Below the pieces are notes generated by a model. That model ran no database searches, had not been told where the DNA came from, and saw nothing but the letters and a program-made list of their open reading frames with translations. Source: Campylobacterales bacterium (GTDB lineage: Bacteria; Campylobacterota; Campylobacteria; Campylobacterales; Sulfurimonadaceae). From it: 64,000 nucleotides of DNA. Positions within the stretch are counted from its first letter, which is position 1. Every line of letters begins with the position of its first letter. This document shows, in pieces, positions 25,002 through 34,708 of this stretch. The position numbers and the translations under genes are program-made. The DNA lies in contig JAPLGO010000009.1 in NCBI GenBank assembly GCA_026390115.1, forward strand, positions 62,001-126,000, read 5' to 3'.

Positions 25002-25549
25002 AAGAATTAGTCACATCATATGGTTACATCGCAATATTTATTGGCACATTTTTGGAGGGAGAAACTATTCTTGTTATTGGCGGATACCTCGCTCACGAAG
25101 GGCATCTTAAATTAGAATGGGTAATTGCTGCTGCTTTCATAGGGACACTGATGGGGGATCAGCTTTTTTATTTTATAGGGCGAAAAAAAGGTATGAGCAT
25201 CTTAGAAAATCGTCCAAAGTGGAAAGCAAAATCGCAATATATTATAGATTTACTACATAAACATAAAGTATTATTGATTCTTGGTTTTCGTTTTTTGTAT
25301 GGAATACGAAATATAACTCCTTTTCTTATTGGCGCAAGTGGCATCCCTCCAAAAGTATTTATTCCTCTTAATTTTATTGGAGCCCTTGTATGGGCAATAA
25401 GTGTAGGAGCCCTCGGGTATTTTTTAGGAAATGCCATCGAGCTGTTTTTAGATAAAGCAAAACAGTATCAGATAATTATTATCCTCTCACTCATTGCCAT
25501 AGGAACTGCTATGTGGTTATGGCGTTCTTTCAGAAAAAAAGAGAAATAA
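24995..25549 (+). CDS. DedA-family membrane protein
   Basis: Inner-membrane protein of the DedA/SNARE-associated family, related to flippases for undecaprenyl phosphate and phospholipids. The 184-residue sequence shows the family motifs: FIGTFLEGETILVIGGYLA near 17, MGDQLFYFIGRKKG near 52, and GFRFLYGIRNITPFLIGASG near 95, which carries the conserved RFxxGxR-like loop. Four to five membrane helices are visible. I use a TTG start at 24995 with an AAAAGGG ribosome binding site; no ATG is available before the first motif. It overlaps the DUF523 gene. Confidence 0.88.
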   Translation: MLEELVTSYGYIAIFIGTFLEGETILVIGGYLAHEGHLKLEWVIAAAFIGTLMGDQLFYFIGRKKGMSILENRPKWKAKSQYIIDLLHKHKVLLILGFRFLYGIRNITPFLIGASGIPPKVFIPLNFIGALVWAISVGALGYFLGNAIELFLDKAKQYQIIIILSLIAIGTAMWLWRSFRKKEK

Positions 25550-25575
25550 GCTTCTAAAATTATTTTTATAATCAG

Positions 25576-25603
25576 TTGGATAAGTGCTATTTTAAGGTAT
25601 AAT
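25576..25603 (+). promoter_or_regulatory. Probable promoter of alaS
   Basis: TTGGAT (25576-25581) and TATAAT (25598-25603) are separated by 16 nt, with GG immediately before the -10. It lies 31 nt upstream of the chosen alaS start and is the best sigma70-like promoter in the window. Confidence 0.6.
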
Positions 25604-25633
25604 CGCGCAATTTTTACACTAAGAGAAATGATT

Positions 25634-28183
25634 ATGGATATTAGAGAAGAATTTTTAAAATTTTTTGAATCAAAAAACCACGATAGAATTGCAAGCGCCC
25701 CGCTTGTTCCGGATGATGCAACTTTGCTTTTCAATAATGCAGGGATGGTGCCTTTTAAATCTATTTTTACGGGTGAAATACCGATTCCACACAACCCTAG
25801 AGCAACTTCTTGCCAGACATGTATCCGTGCTGGCGGAAAGCATAACGATCTCGAAAATGTCGGTCATACTGCAAGACACCACACCTTCTTTGAGATGCTT
25901 GGTAACTTTAGTTTCGGTAATTACTTTAAAGAAGAAGCAATTGATTATGCTTGGGAATTTATAACTGAAGTTCTGAAATTTCCTGTTGAAAAGCTATGGG
26001 TTACGGTTCATGAGAGCGACGATGAGGCTGAAAATCTTTGGTTAAAGCATGTAAAAAAAGAGAGAATTATGCGTCTAGGCGATGCTGATAACTTCTGGCA
26101 AATGGGCGATACAGGACCATGCGGACCATGCAGCGAAATCTTTTTTGACCAAGGTGCTAAAGCTTTTAGCGGTCCTGAAGATTACATGGGCGGAGAGGGA
26201 GACAGATTTTTAGAGATTTGGAATCTTGTATTTATGCAGTATGAAAGAAGTGCTGACGGTACACTCACTCCTCTTCCAAAACCTTCAATCGACACCGGCA
26301 TGGGGCTTGAGAGAGTTGTAGCAATAAGCGAAGGCGTTACAAGCAACTACAGTTCATCTCTTTTTATGCCTATCATAAATCATGTAGAAAATCTAATAGG
26401 CAAAAAATATATTTATGCAACCGGAGCTTCATTTCGCGTTATTGCCGACCATATCAGAACTGCCCTTTTTCTTTTAGCACAGGGTGTAAATTTCTCCAAT
26501 GAAGGACGAGGTTATGTTCTTCGTCGTATTCTTCGCCGCGGTGTTCGCCACGGATATTTACTTGGATTTAGCGAACCGTTCATGTATAAACTTGTGGACG
26601 ATGTTATAGCAATTATGGGTAAAGAGTATGACTATTTGGCACAAAAAGCTGAAGTTGTAAAAGAGCAAATTGAACTCGAAGAGGCAAGATTTTTCAAAAC
26701 TATTGCGTCTGGAATTGAGCTCTTTAATGAAGAATTAAAAAATACGAAAGATATTTTCAGCGGAGAGGTTGCTTTTAAACTCTATGACACATTCGGTTTC
26801 CCGTTAGATTTAACGGAAGATATGTTAAAAGAGAAAAATTTAGAACTTGTCAGTGCAAAATTTGAAGAGCTGATGCTTGAGCAGAGAACGCGTGCGAAAG
26901 CTGCTTGGAAAGGCAGCGGAGACGATGCTGTTCATGGGGATTTTAAGCAACTTTTAGAGAAATTCGGTGAAAATAGTTTCATTGGTTATGAGCATACGGA
27001 ACACTCTGTCGAAGTTCTTGCTCTTTTGGATGAAAATTATCACAATGTTGAAAAGTTACCTGTCGGAAGCAAAGGATGGGTTCTTTTAGATATTACCCCT
27101 TTTTACGCAGAGAGCGGTGGACAGTGCGGAGACAGCGGAGAATTAGAGTATCTGGCAAAAGTGTTGGATACTAAAAAATTCTTCGGTCTTAACATGTCTC
27201 ATATTGCTGTAACAAAAGAGATTAGTATTGGAAATGTTGTCGAAGCAATTGTTGACATAAGAAGAAATGAGATTACGAAACACCACTCGGCAACTCACCT
27301 TTTACATGCCGCACTTTTCGATGTTTTGGGCGACCATATCTCTCAGGCGGGCTCACTGGTAGGAGCTGACAGACTGAGATTTGATTTTTCTCACCCAAAA
27401 GCAGTTACGAATGAGGAGCTGTCCGCAATTGAGAGAAGAGTAAATCATGAAGTCTCACGAGGATTACGAGCAAAAACAGAAGTTATGAACATAGAAGATG
27501 CCAAAAAAAGCGGTGCAAAGGCTCAGTTTGGCGAAAAATATGGCGACGAAGTGAGAGTTGTGAGTTTTGGGAAGACCAGTGTTGAATTTTGCGGTGGTGT
27601 CCATGTAGAAAACACGGCTAATATCGGCTCATTCATTATCACAAAAGAGAGTGGCGTAAGTGCGGGAGTTCGCCGAATAGAAGCGATTTGCGGACATGCC
27701 GCATATCAGTACTTTACAGAGCAGAGAGTATTAATAAAACAAGTACAGGCAGAGGTTAAAAACCTTGACATTCTGGCTGGAGTCTCAAGACTCAAATCGA
27801 ATGTGAAAGAGTTAAAAGAGGAGCTGCTCGAAGCGCAACACTCAGCAAAAGTAGAGATAAAAGCTAATATCATCAATGGTGTTGCTGTAATAGTGGACGA
27901 GCTTACAACTGGCGACATCAAAGAGAAGATTGATGAGCTTAAAAACCAACACGAAACACTTTGCGTAATGCTCTTTCAAGTAAAAGGTGATAAAGTTATG
28001 TTAGCTGCTGGTGTTAAAGGCGCAGATGCAAAAGCTGGGGATTGGATAAAAAATATCGCTCCAATCCTTGGCGGAGGCGGCGGTGGTCGCCCTGATTTTG
28101 CTCAAGCAGGAGGAAAAGATATAACGAGACTTGAAGAGGCAAAAACTGAAGCTCTCAAATATATTACAGAGGTGCTTGGCTAA
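25634..28183 (+). CDS. alaS: Alanyl-tRNA synthetase
   Basis: Class II synthetase charging tRNA-Ala, 849 residues. The start at 25634 ([14 protein letters not shown]) is preferred over the ATG two codons upstream because the AAGAGA site then has proper spacing. The N-terminal catalytic core includes [19 protein letters not shown] and [17 protein letters not shown]; the editing domain has the zinc motif HHSATHLLH near 550 and CGGVHV near 655; the C-terminal glycine-rich end is [15 protein letters not shown]. It is the first gene of a run with the CopD-like protein, whose ATG overlaps the alaS stop by one base. Confidence 0.98.
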   Translation: MDIREEFLKFFESKNHDRIASAPLVPDDATLLFNNAGMVPFKSIFTGEIPIPHNPRATSCQTCIRAGGKHNDLENVGHTARHHTFFEMLGNFSFGNYFKEEAIDYAWEFITEVLKFPVEKLWVTVHESDDEAENLWLKHVKKERIMRLGDADNFWQMGDTGPCGPCSEIFFDQGAKAFSGPEDYMGGEGDRFLEIWNLVFMQYERSADGTLTPLPKPSIDTGMGLERVVAISEGVTSNYSSSLFMPIINHVENLIGKKYIYATGASFRVIADHIRTALFLLAQGVNFSNEGRGYVLRRILRRGVRHGYLLGFSEPFMYKLVDDVIAIMGKEYDYLAQKAEVVKEQIELEEARFFKTIASGIELFNEELKNTKDIFSGEVAFKLYDTFGFPLDLTEDMLKEKNLELVSAKFEELMLEQRTRAKAAWKGSGDDAVHGDFKQLLEKFGENSFIGYEHTEHSVEVLALLDENYHNVEKLPVGSKGWVLLDITPFYAESGGQCGDSGELEYLAKVLDTKKFFGLNMSHIAVTKEISIGNVVEAIVDIRRNEITKHHSATHLLHAALFDVLGDHISQAGSLVGADRLRFDFSHPKAVTNEELSAIERRVNHEVSRGLRAKTEVMNIEDAKKSGAKAQFGEKYGDEVRVVSFGKTSVEFCGGVHVENTANIGSFIITKESGVSAGVRRIEAICGHAAYQYFTEQRVLIKQVQAEVKNLDILAGVSRLKSNVKELKEELLEAQHSAKVEIKANIINGVAVIVDELTTGDIKEKIDELKNQHETLCVMLFQVKGDKVMLAAGVKGADAKAGDWIKNIAPILGGGGGGRPDFAQAGGKDITRLEEAKTEALKYITEVLG

Positions 28184-28665
28184 TGCAAGAGATATTTCTC
28201 CAATATAAAACAATTATTATTTTTTTACATGTAATAAGTGCAGTTATATGGGTTGGTGGAATGATTGCTCTGCGTTATGCTGCACATGCATCATTTATGG
28301 AAATAGAATCGCCTGCGAAAAGATTAGAGAGAATCGCGCATGCTCTTAAAAGACTCTTCTGCATAGTTGCTCCATTTACAATTATTTTACTGGTAACTGC
28401 TATTTTTATGATAAAAGGATATAGAATTTCTACTAGTGAATTTGCTCTGTTTGGATACGCAAAAGAGGGAATTTGGACATTAATGTTTATAAATTTTACA
28501 ATAATGATTTTAAGAAGAAACAGAGCCGTAAAACTTCTTGATGCCGGAGACATGGTAGGTGCTAAATTTTCATTAGAGCTTATCGGGAAATTCATGGTTC
28601 CTCTGAATATAGTTTTGGGTGTTGTTGCAATCTTCTTAGGAACATTTCTTTCAAACACTTTTTAG
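28183..28665 (+). CDS. CopD-like four-helix membrane protein
   Basis: A 160-residue integral membrane protein with four hydrophobic helices (about 12-32, 65-87, 100-118, 138-158). The N-terminal helix contains HVISAVIWVGGMIA, typical of CopD-like and related heme or copper membrane proteins, with one His in the membrane. Other conserved CopD residues are not clear. It could bind heme b. Function unknown; its start overlaps the alaS stop, so it is cotranscribed with alaS and probably with maf. Confidence 0.6.
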   Translation: MQEIFLQYKTIIIFLHVISAVIWVGGMIALRYAAHASFMEIESPAKRLERIAHALKRLFCIVAPFTIILLVTAIFMIKGYRISTSEFALFGYAKEGIWTLMFINFTIMILRRNRAVKLLDAGDMVGAKFSLELIGKFMVPLNIVLGVVAIFLGTFLSNTF

Positions 28666-28683
28666 TCTTTGAAAGTTTTTTGA

Positions 28684-29229
28684 ATGTTTAGACTTGGCTC
28701 ATCTTCTCAGACCCGTGCAGAGCTTTTAAAAAAAGCCGGTATAGAGTTTATTCAGCAGAGTATTGATTTTGATGAAGAGAGCATAATCTCCACCTATCCA
28801 AAAAACTTCGTTTATCAAGCAACTCTTGGAAAATATGAAACCAATCTTAAAGCTTTCGGATTTTCAGATTACCCGCTTTTAGTAGCCGATACCGTTGTCA
28901 CTTCCCAAGGTCATATTTTAAGAAAAGCAAAGTGCGAGAGCGATGCACGAAATATTTTAATGACCCAAAGCGGAAATATTACAAGCATAATAACCTGCAT
29001 GATTTATCAAAGCCCCAAACTAAAACTTATTGACATCTCCTCTACTGATTATATATTTAACAATTTTGACATGGATGATTTAGAGAACTATCTCAAAAGC
29101 GGCGAATGGAGAGGAAAAGCCGGAGCCTGTATGGTTGAGGGCTTTTGCAAATCGTACATAAAAGAGGTAAAAGGGTTCGAGAGCACAGCTATGGGGCTTA
29201 ATATAGAAGTTCTAAAGAGATTTATTTAG
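28684..29229 (+). CDS. Maf-family nucleotide pyrophosphatase
   Basis: House-cleaning enzyme that hydrolyses non-canonical or modified nucleoside triphosphates to monophosphates. The 181-residue sequence opens FRLGSSSQTRAELLKKAGI, the phosphate-binding Maf start, and has LLVADTVVTSQGHILRKA with the catalytic Asp near residue 77 and the following Lys. Whether it is the dTTP/UTP (YhdE) or m7GTP (YceF) subtype cannot be decided by eye. It lies 18 nt after the CopD-like gene and its stop overlaps the GTG start of bioF. Confidence 0.88.
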   Translation: MFRLGSSSQTRAELLKKAGIEFIQQSIDFDEESIISTYPKNFVYQATLGKYETNLKAFGFSDYPLLVADTVVTSQGHILRKAKCESDARNILMTQSGNITSIITCMIYQSPKLKLIDISSTDYIFNNFDMDDLENYLKSGEWRGKAGACMVEGFCKSYIKEVKGFESTAMGLNIEVLKRFI

Positions 29230-30329
29230 TGTTATATGCGAATGAATTAAAAGCTTTAAAAAAATCCGGCAGATACAGAACGAGAGAGGTCGTAGATAAC
29301 GATATTCTAGATTTTGCTTCAAATGATTATCTGGGTCTTTCCCACACAAAAAAGCTTCACGACTCTACATGTCAGGAACTCTCCACTTTACCTCTTCACA
29401 GCTCAAAAGCTTCACTTCTTGTAAACGGCTATCATCAAATCCATAGAAATTTTGAGAGAGCATTGTGTGAGGCTAACGGCTTTGAAGAAGGAGTGATTCT
29501 AGGAAGCGGATTCAATGCAAATATTGCACTTATCGATACTCTAGTAAGAAAAGGTGATGTACTTTTTATGGATGAAAAGTACCACGCTTCTGGAATCTTA
29601 GCTTCTAAAATAGGACATGTAAAAGTTCACTTCTTCGCTCATAATGATATGGAAGAGCTTAAAAATTTATTTGTGAATTGTGCACATGCAAAGCGAAAAA
29701 TAGTTGCCGTAGAGGGAATTTATTCTATGGATGGAGATATTTTAAACCGTGAAATTTTTGAAATTTGCGAGAGAGATGATACTATTTTGATAGTCGATGA
29801 AGCGCATAGCAGCGGAGTAATAGGCGATAAACTTATGGGCGTGTTTGATTATTACAACATCGCTATTAAACCAAACCACATAAAAATGGGAACACTTGGA
29901 AAGGCGTATGGAAGTTTTGGAGCATTTATTTTAGCCTCCGAGCATATTGTAGAGTATCTTATAAACCGTGCAAAACCAATTATTTATGCAACTTCACTCT
30001 CTCTGTATGATACGCTTCTGGCTCACAACTCTCTGAAATTTATACGGCAAAATAGAGAAAATTTAAAAACAGAGATAAAAATCCGTCAAAAAATTATTCT
30101 TGAAGAGTTAGGCATAAAAATCGATGCGCTCATACTCCCTATTTTGGTTAACGATAACAAAAAAGTAATAGAAATAAAAAATGCGTTGCTCTCAGATGGT
30201 TTTGCAATCGGTGCGATAAGAGAGCCAACTGTTCCAAAGGCAATTATCAGAGTTATTGCAAGGTTAGGTCAAAGCAGCGATGAGTTAAGACTCTTGTGTC
30301 AAAAAATTTCCGCTATTATGATAAAATAA
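29229..30329 (+). CDS. bioF: 8-amino-7-oxononanoate synthase-like alpha-oxoamine synthase
   Basis: PLP enzyme of the alpha-oxoamine synthase family, most like BioF, which joins pimeloyl thioester and alanine in biotin synthesis. Of 366 residues, DFASNDYLGLS (near 28), ASLLVNGYHQIHRNFERALC (near 65), the PLP-stacking FMDEKYHASG (near 115), VDEAHSSGVIG (near 180) and the Schiff-base Lys225 in MGTLGKAYGS are clear. The start is GTG within TAGTG, overlapping maf. No other biotin gene is in the window, so a different acyl-CoA/amino acid pair is possible but less likely. Confidence 0.82.
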   Translation: MLYANELKALKKSGRYRTREVVDNDILDFASNDYLGLSHTKKLHDSTCQELSTLPLHSSKASLLVNGYHQIHRNFERALCEANGFEEGVILGSGFNANIALIDTLVRKGDVLFMDEKYHASGILASKIGHVKVHFFAHNDMEELKNLFVNCAHAKRKIVAVEGIYSMDGDILNREIFEICERDDTILIVDEAHSSGVIGDKLMGVFDYYNIAIKPNHIKMGTLGKAYGSFGAFILASEHIVEYLINRAKPIIYATSLSLYDTLLAHNSLKFIRQNRENLKTEIKIRQKIILEELGIKIDALILPILVNDNKKVIEIKNALLSDGFAIGAIREPTVPKAIIRVIARLGQSSDELRLLCQKISAIMIK

Positions 30330-30332
30330 ACA

Positions 30333-31022
30333 ATGAAAATCTCAAAATTATGTATAACCCACAAAGAAAAAACTTTAGTTGATATAAACTTTGAAATAGT
30401 CTCATCTTTGGCACTTGTTGGAGAGAGCGGAAGCGGAAAAAGTTTGACACTAAAAGCACTTCTTGGAATGTTGCCAAGCAGTATGAAATTAAAATTAGAG
30501 ATAGAGTCAAACTTTGGGCTAAAAGCGGGTAAAAGTGTCTCTTTTGTGCCGCAAAACCCTTTTACTGCTCTCTCTCCTCTGACAAAAATAGGAAAACAGT
30601 TTTTTACTACGCACGGAAGTGTCAAAGAACTGTTTAAGAAGGTTGGATTAGAGATTGAGCTTTTAGATAGATTTGCACCTGAGCTTTCAGGCGGGCAGCT
30701 TCAAAGGGTGATAATTGCGATGGCACTCGAGTCAAAGCCGAAGTTACTCTTGCTTGATGAACCGACGACTGCACTTGACTCTAACAGTAGGATTTTAATT
30801 TTGGATCTCTTAAAAAATTTGAGTCATGCGTTTGATTTTAAGATTTTATTTGTTACGCATGATATGATTTCTGCATCACATTTATGCGAATACATTTGTG
30901 TTATAAAAGAGGGAAGAATAGTTGAGAATGGGAAGATGCAGAATGTTTTACAAAATCCTCATGCAGACTATACAAAAAAATTAATAGAAGCAAATTTTGC
31001 AAACAGGGAATTTAGAAAATGA
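30333..31022 (+). CDS. ABC transporter ATP-binding protein, Dpp/Opp-like, short
   Basis: ATPase subunit of 229 residues. Walker A GESGSGKS (30-37), Q-loop FVPQNPFTALSP, signature LSGGQLQRVII, Walker B LLLLDEPTTALD and the H-loop VTHDM are intact, so it should bind and hydrolyse ATP. The QNPF and SGGQLQR features resemble DppD/OppD/nickel-peptide ATPases, but the C-terminal oligopeptide extension of those proteins is missing and no permease or binding protein is encoded nearby. It begins 3 nt after bioF and overlaps the PBP gene. Its partner must lie elsewhere, or it has another role. Confidence 0.85.
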   Translation: MKISKLCITHKEKTLVDINFEIVSSLALVGESGSGKSLTLKALLGMLPSSMKLKLEIESNFGLKAGKSVSFVPQNPFTALSPLTKIGKQFFTTHGSVKELFKKVGLEIELLDRFAPELSGGQLQRVIIAMALESKPKLLLLDEPTTALDSNSRILILDLLKNLSHAFDFKILFVTHDMISASHLCEYICVIKEGRIVENGKMQNVLQNPHADYTKKLIEANFANREFRK

Positions 31023-33016
31023 AAAAACAGATATTTTTTACACTTTTTATGATTGGAGTTTTGTCTCCTTTTATAGTTCTGGGATATTACTTAAAAGTTT
31101 TTGAATATGATATTTCATCTTTGGTTAATTATCATCCTGCAACAACAACAAGAATATATGATAAAAATGGTGAAAAAATTGCAAATATATTTGATGAAGA
31201 GCATAGATACTACGCCCCGTTTAACGAGATTCCTCCAAGAGCTGTAGAGGCTCTTCTAGCCATAGAAGATACGACATTTTTTGAGCATCAGGGTGTAAAT
31301 ATTGATGCTATTTTTCGTGCAATAATTAAAGATATAGAAGCCGGAAAAATGGTTGAGGGGGCGAGCACCATCACGCAGCAGCTTGTGAAAAACAAACTCT
31401 TAACCCGAGATAAAAAAATATCAAGAAAAGTTAAAGAGCTAATCTACTCCGTAATAATAGAAGCCGCTCTCACTAAAGAGGAGATTTTAGAGAGATATCT
31501 CAATGAAATTTATTTTGGACACTCATATTATGGAATAAAAACAGCTGCAGATGGCTATTTTCATAAAGAACTCGCAGACTTGACTCTCAAAGAGATTGCT
31601 ATTTTAGTTGGTCTTCCAAAAGCTCCAAGTTCCTATGCCCCTACAAAAAACTATGAAATCTCCATGGGCAGGGCAAATCGTGTAATCTCAAGAATGTTCT
31701 CATTAGGCTGGATTGATGAGGATACATACAAAAGAGCAACTGCAGAGAATCCAAAAGTGTATGATGAGACACTTACACAGAATATGGCACCTTTTGTGGT
31801 GGACGAAGTTATGAGAAGATTAGCTGAACAGGGTATAAAAGATATAAAAACCGGCGGATATAAAATATATACAACTATTGATTTGAGGCTCCAAAAAGCG
31901 GGAGAGGAGTCGCTTAAATTTGCTTATGATGAGTCAGTGAAAAGAATAGAGGTAATCAAGAACAGTGTAATGGAGTCGGCAAAAAAGAGGAAAGTTACAC
32001 CAACTCTCTCTAATGATCTTAACACCTCTCTTTTAAATGGTGCATTGGTGAGTATTGACCCAAAAAATGGAGATGTTCTGGCTCTTGTTGGAAGCGTTGA
32101 TTATAAAGTGAGTTCATTTAACCGAGCCACTCAAGGAAAACGACAGCCTGGTTCCGCCTTCAAGCCCTTTATATACCAAGTGGCTTTAGATTTAGGTTAT
32201 TCAGGTGCAACTGAGTTAACGGATGTTGCCAAAACCTACACATACCAAAAAGATGGTGAAGAGCAAAAGTGGCAACCTAGCAACTATGAAGACAGCTACA
32301 AGGGAATTCTTAGCCTTAGAGAGGCACTTGTTCACTCAAGCAACCTCGCAACTATCAACCTTGTGAATGAAATAGGTCTTGATACTATTTTAAAAGATTT
32401 AAAAAAGTTTGGAATACAAAATGTGCCACAAGATATGTCTATATCTCTTGGAACTATATCTTTGTCTCCTCTTGAACTTGCCAGATTTTACAGTTCTTTT
32501 GCAAACTCTGGGGTGCAGAGTGATGTAAATTTAATCTCATCCATAGAGCAAAATTCAAAAATTTTATTCACTAAAGAGGAGCATACCCGCACGATTACAT
32601 CACCTGCACAAGCTTACCTTATGACAACTATTTTAAAAGATGTTGTTGAGAGAGGAACAGCTACAAAAGCAAAAGTGAACGGTATAGATATTGCAGGCAA
32701 AACTGGTACCACAAATAATAATGTAGATGGCTGGTTTTGCGGCTATTCGCCTAGTATTGAGACTGTGATATGGTTTGGCAACGATGACAATACTCCAATG
32801 CAGCGATTTGAAACCGGCGGAAGAATTGCAGGACCGGCTTTTGCAAGATTTTATGAAAATGTGCTCAAACTTTATCCTCAAGTTCCAAGAGTTTTTGAAG
32901 TCCCTGAGGGGGTTGTAACAGTAGATATTGACGGCAAGAAGGAGTATTTCACAGACACTTCTAAACCGCCTCGCACAGAAGCGACCCCAAATTCAGAACA
33001 GCAATTAGTTTTTTAA
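31019..33016 (+). CDS. Class A penicillin-binding protein (PBP1A-like)
   Basis: Bifunctional peptidoglycan synthase of 665 residues with one N-terminal membrane anchor. The glycosyltransferase domain has EDTTFFEHQGVNIDAI (with catalytic Glu) and GASTITQQLVKN near 112. The transpeptidase domain has the nucleophile Ser379 in RQPGSAFKPF (SxxK), HSSNL as the SxN motif, and KTGTTNN as the KTG motif. It overlaps the ABC ATPase gene by 4 bases and is the last gene of the alaS run. Length is shorter than E. coli PBP1A because the OB-domain insert is missing. Confidence 0.95.
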   Translation: MKKQIFFTLFMIGVLSPFIVLGYYLKVFEYDISSLVNYHPATTTRIYDKNGEKIANIFDEEHRYYAPFNEIPPRAVEALLAIEDTTFFEHQGVNIDAIFRAIIKDIEAGKMVEGASTITQQLVKNKLLTRDKKISRKVKELIYSVIIEAALTKEEILERYLNEIYFGHSYYGIKTAADGYFHKELADLTLKEIAILVGLPKAPSSYAPTKNYEISMGRANRVISRMFSLGWIDEDTYKRATAENPKVYDETLTQNMAPFVVDEVMRRLAEQGIKDIKTGGYKIYTTIDLRLQKAGEESLKFAYDESVKRIEVIKNSVMESAKKRKVTPTLSNDLNTSLLNGALVSIDPKNGDVLALVGSVDYKVSSFNRATQGKRQPGSAFKPFIYQVALDLGYSGATELTDVAKTYTYQKDGEEQKWQPSNYEDSYKGILSLREALVHSSNLATINLVNEIGLDTILKDLKKFGIQNVPQDMSISLGTISLSPLELARFYSSFANSGVQSDVNLISSIEQNSKILFTKEEHTRTITSPAQAYLMTTILKDVVERGTATKAKVNGIDIAGKTGTTNNNVDGWFCGYSPSIETVIWFGNDDNTPMQRFETGGRIAGPAFARFYENVLKLYPQVPRVFEVPEGVVTVDIDGKKEYFTDTSKPPRTEATPNSEQQLVF

Positions 33017-33164
33017 TTTACAACCTGATGTTACGCACTAAAATGAGCAGAACAAGTTAATCGCTCGCAAAGCGATGTTTCTTGAGAAGTCCGTTTTAAT
33101 GTTTCTTTAGTAAAAAACTCTATTTTTTGAGAATTACATAGGGCAAAAAGTCTCATACTTTTTT
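33017..33164. other. Convergent spacer with a small hairpin
   Basis: The spacer between the PBP gene and the convergent SnoaL-like gene has no reading frame of note. TCGCT (33061-33065) and AGCGA (33071-33075) form a short GC-rich hairpin, and CTC/GAG around a T-run near 33119-33132 may help termination. No clear intrinsic terminator is seen. Confidence 0.3.
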
Positions 33165-33566
33165 TTATGCAGATTTTATCTGGTTATAGAGTGCGTATCT
33201 GTCGCCCAAAACTTTAATATCAGTTATTTTTTCATTTTTTATTGTAAAAAATGAAGCACCCGAATAGTTGATTCTATTATCTGTCGCCTCATATTCAAAA
33301 AGTTTACCTTTATGTGTTCCGGTGTATGTTACATAAACAGCAACCTGAGAGCCTTCGCCTATAACAATTTCGGTAGCGTGGTAGAGGTTTGGAAAGGCAG
33401 TCAAAATAATATCTCCATATTTCTTGAACTCCTCTATCCCCTCGGTTTCTATGCCAATAGAGCCGCGAAAACGAAGAGTATCACTAAAGATAGTTTCGGC
33501 TTTACTAAAATCATGCGAGTTCCACATGTCGTAGTATTTAGCGACTAGGCTTTTATTTGTTATCAA
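33165..33566 (-). CDS. SnoaL-like (NTF2-fold) protein
   Basis: A 133-residue protein of the SnoaL/NTF2-like fold: N-terminal helix VAKYYDMWNSHDFSKAETIFSDTLRFRG, the middle EEFKKYGDIILTAFPNLYHATEIVIGEG, and strands VAVYVTYTGTHKGKLFEY and GASFFTIKNEKITDIKVLGD. Such proteins range from cyclases to binding proteins; no catalytic residues can be assigned. It is soluble. The start appears to be TTG at 33566, with GAGGA 6 nt upstream and 2 nt after the stop of the preceding small gene, with which it is coupled. Confidence 0.78.
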   Translation of the reverse strand: MITNKSLVAKYYDMWNSHDFSKAETIFSDTLRFRGSIGIETEGIEEFKKYGDIILTAFPNLYHATEIVIGEGSQVAVYVTYTGTHKGKLFEYEATDNRINYSGASFFTIKNEKITDIKVLGDRYALYNQIKSA

Positions 33567-33568
33567 GG

Positions 33569-33814
33569 TTAATCCTCATAAAATTTAGATTTGTGCGGAA
33601 ATTTTTGGATGTACCCAAATTCTTCATCTTCATCGTCATCATAACTGTCTTCAAACTGATTTTCAAATATTTTATCATATCCTAATTTTACCAGTTCGCT
33701 GTCTATTTCATCGGTATCAACACCATTTCTCTTACCAAAGTCAACTAAATATTCAATATCTTGATTCATTACACAGCTAAGTTCAAGTGCAAATCGAAGG
33801 TCTTGAAGCGTCAT
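33569..33814 (-). CDS. Small acidic hypothetical protein
   Basis: An 81-residue acidic protein with no signal peptide or membrane segment. The first half is helical (MTLQDLRFALELSCVMNQDIEYLVDFGKRNG), followed by a short strand region and an Asp/Glu-rich stretch (SYDDDEDEEFG) before a lysine-containing tail. I recognise no family. It lies directly upstream of the SnoaL-like gene. The 155-nt spacer upstream is AT-rich and without obvious structure. Confidence 0.6.
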   Translation of the reverse strand: MTLQDLRFALELSCVMNQDIEYLVDFGKRNGVDTDEIDSELVKLGYDKIFENQFEDSYDDDEDEEFGYIQKFPHKSKFYED

Positions 33815-33969
33815 TTTTTTACCTCTATAAACTTTATTTCAATATTTCGATTAGAATTATACTAACAATTTAAATTATTTTTGCTAAAACAAATCTTAAA
33901 ATATGCTGTTATACAGAACAAAAAAAAACTATATTACATAAATATATTATACGAATTTTTCAAATCAAT

Positions 33970-34701
33970 TTAAAAAATTGAATTTATTATTTTTTCTTTT
34001 AAAAAATTCGGGAGCAAATTTAATAATAAAATAATTAGATAAAACCTAAAGGGGAAGGGATAAAATTTTTTATCCTTTTCTATTGCATTGTAGATTATTT
34101 TTGCTCCCTCCTCTGTACTTAAAAAGAATGGCATGTAGAAACTGTTTTTATCTGTCATCTCACTCTTTATAAATCCAGGCAAGACATTTATAACTTTTAT
34201 TCCATCCTTTTTATACTTATATCTCATTCCCTCTGAATAGGCATTTAAAGCTCTTTTTGACGAACTGTAAACTTTGGAGGTCGGCATAGAGATAAGTGAA
34301 GCAAGAGAGGAGATAAAAACTATCTTTCCACTTTTTTTTGTTAAAAAACATGGTAAAAGTATTTCTAAAATAGCATGATTTGAGAGTACATTTACATCGT
34401 AGATATTTTTAAAATCTGAGAAAGGGGTAATTTCAAGAGAATGTCCTACGGATAGTCCTGCGTTTAAAATCACCATATCAACAGACCCGATTGCCGCTAT
34501 TTTTTCTTGAAGTTCATCAAACTTTGTTACATCAACGACAACAATTTCAACACTTTTAGCATGTTGAAGTAACTCTTGTTGAAGCTTTTCAAGTCTGCTT
34601 TGTCTTCGGGCTAGAATAATAAGCTCATTATCGCTTTTTGCGTATTGCCGAGCCAACTCCTCGCCTATTCCACTGCTTGCGCCCGTAATTAGGATTTTCA
34701 C
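33970..34701 (-). CDS. Short-chain dehydrogenase/reductase
   Basis: Classical SDR-family NAD(P)-dependent oxidoreductase, 243 residues. The Rossmann motif GASSGIGEELARQY (7-20), the structural NAG motif LNAGLSVG near 80, catalytic Ser in FISSLAS near 130 and the YSSSK pair near 145 are all present. ARRQSR after the second strand suggests NADP. The start is GTG (GTG AAA ATC CTA) with a weak AAAAG site; the stop of hom lies just upstream. Substrate is unknown; the C-terminal hydrophobic stretch (LIILLLNLLPNF) may touch the membrane. Confidence 0.9.
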   Translation of the reverse strand: MKILITGASSGIGEELARQYAKSDNELIILARRQSRLEKLQQELLQHAKSVEIVVVDVTKFDELQEKIAAIGSVDMVILNAGLSVGHSLEITPFSDFKNIYDVNVLSNHAILEILLPCFLTKKSGKIVFISSLASLISMPTSKVYSSSKRALNAYSEGMRYKYKKDGIKVINVLPGFIKSEMTDKNSFYMPFFLSTEEGAKIIYNAIEKDKKFYPFPFRFYLIILLLNLLPNFLKEKIINSIF

Positions 34702-34708
34702 CTTTTAT

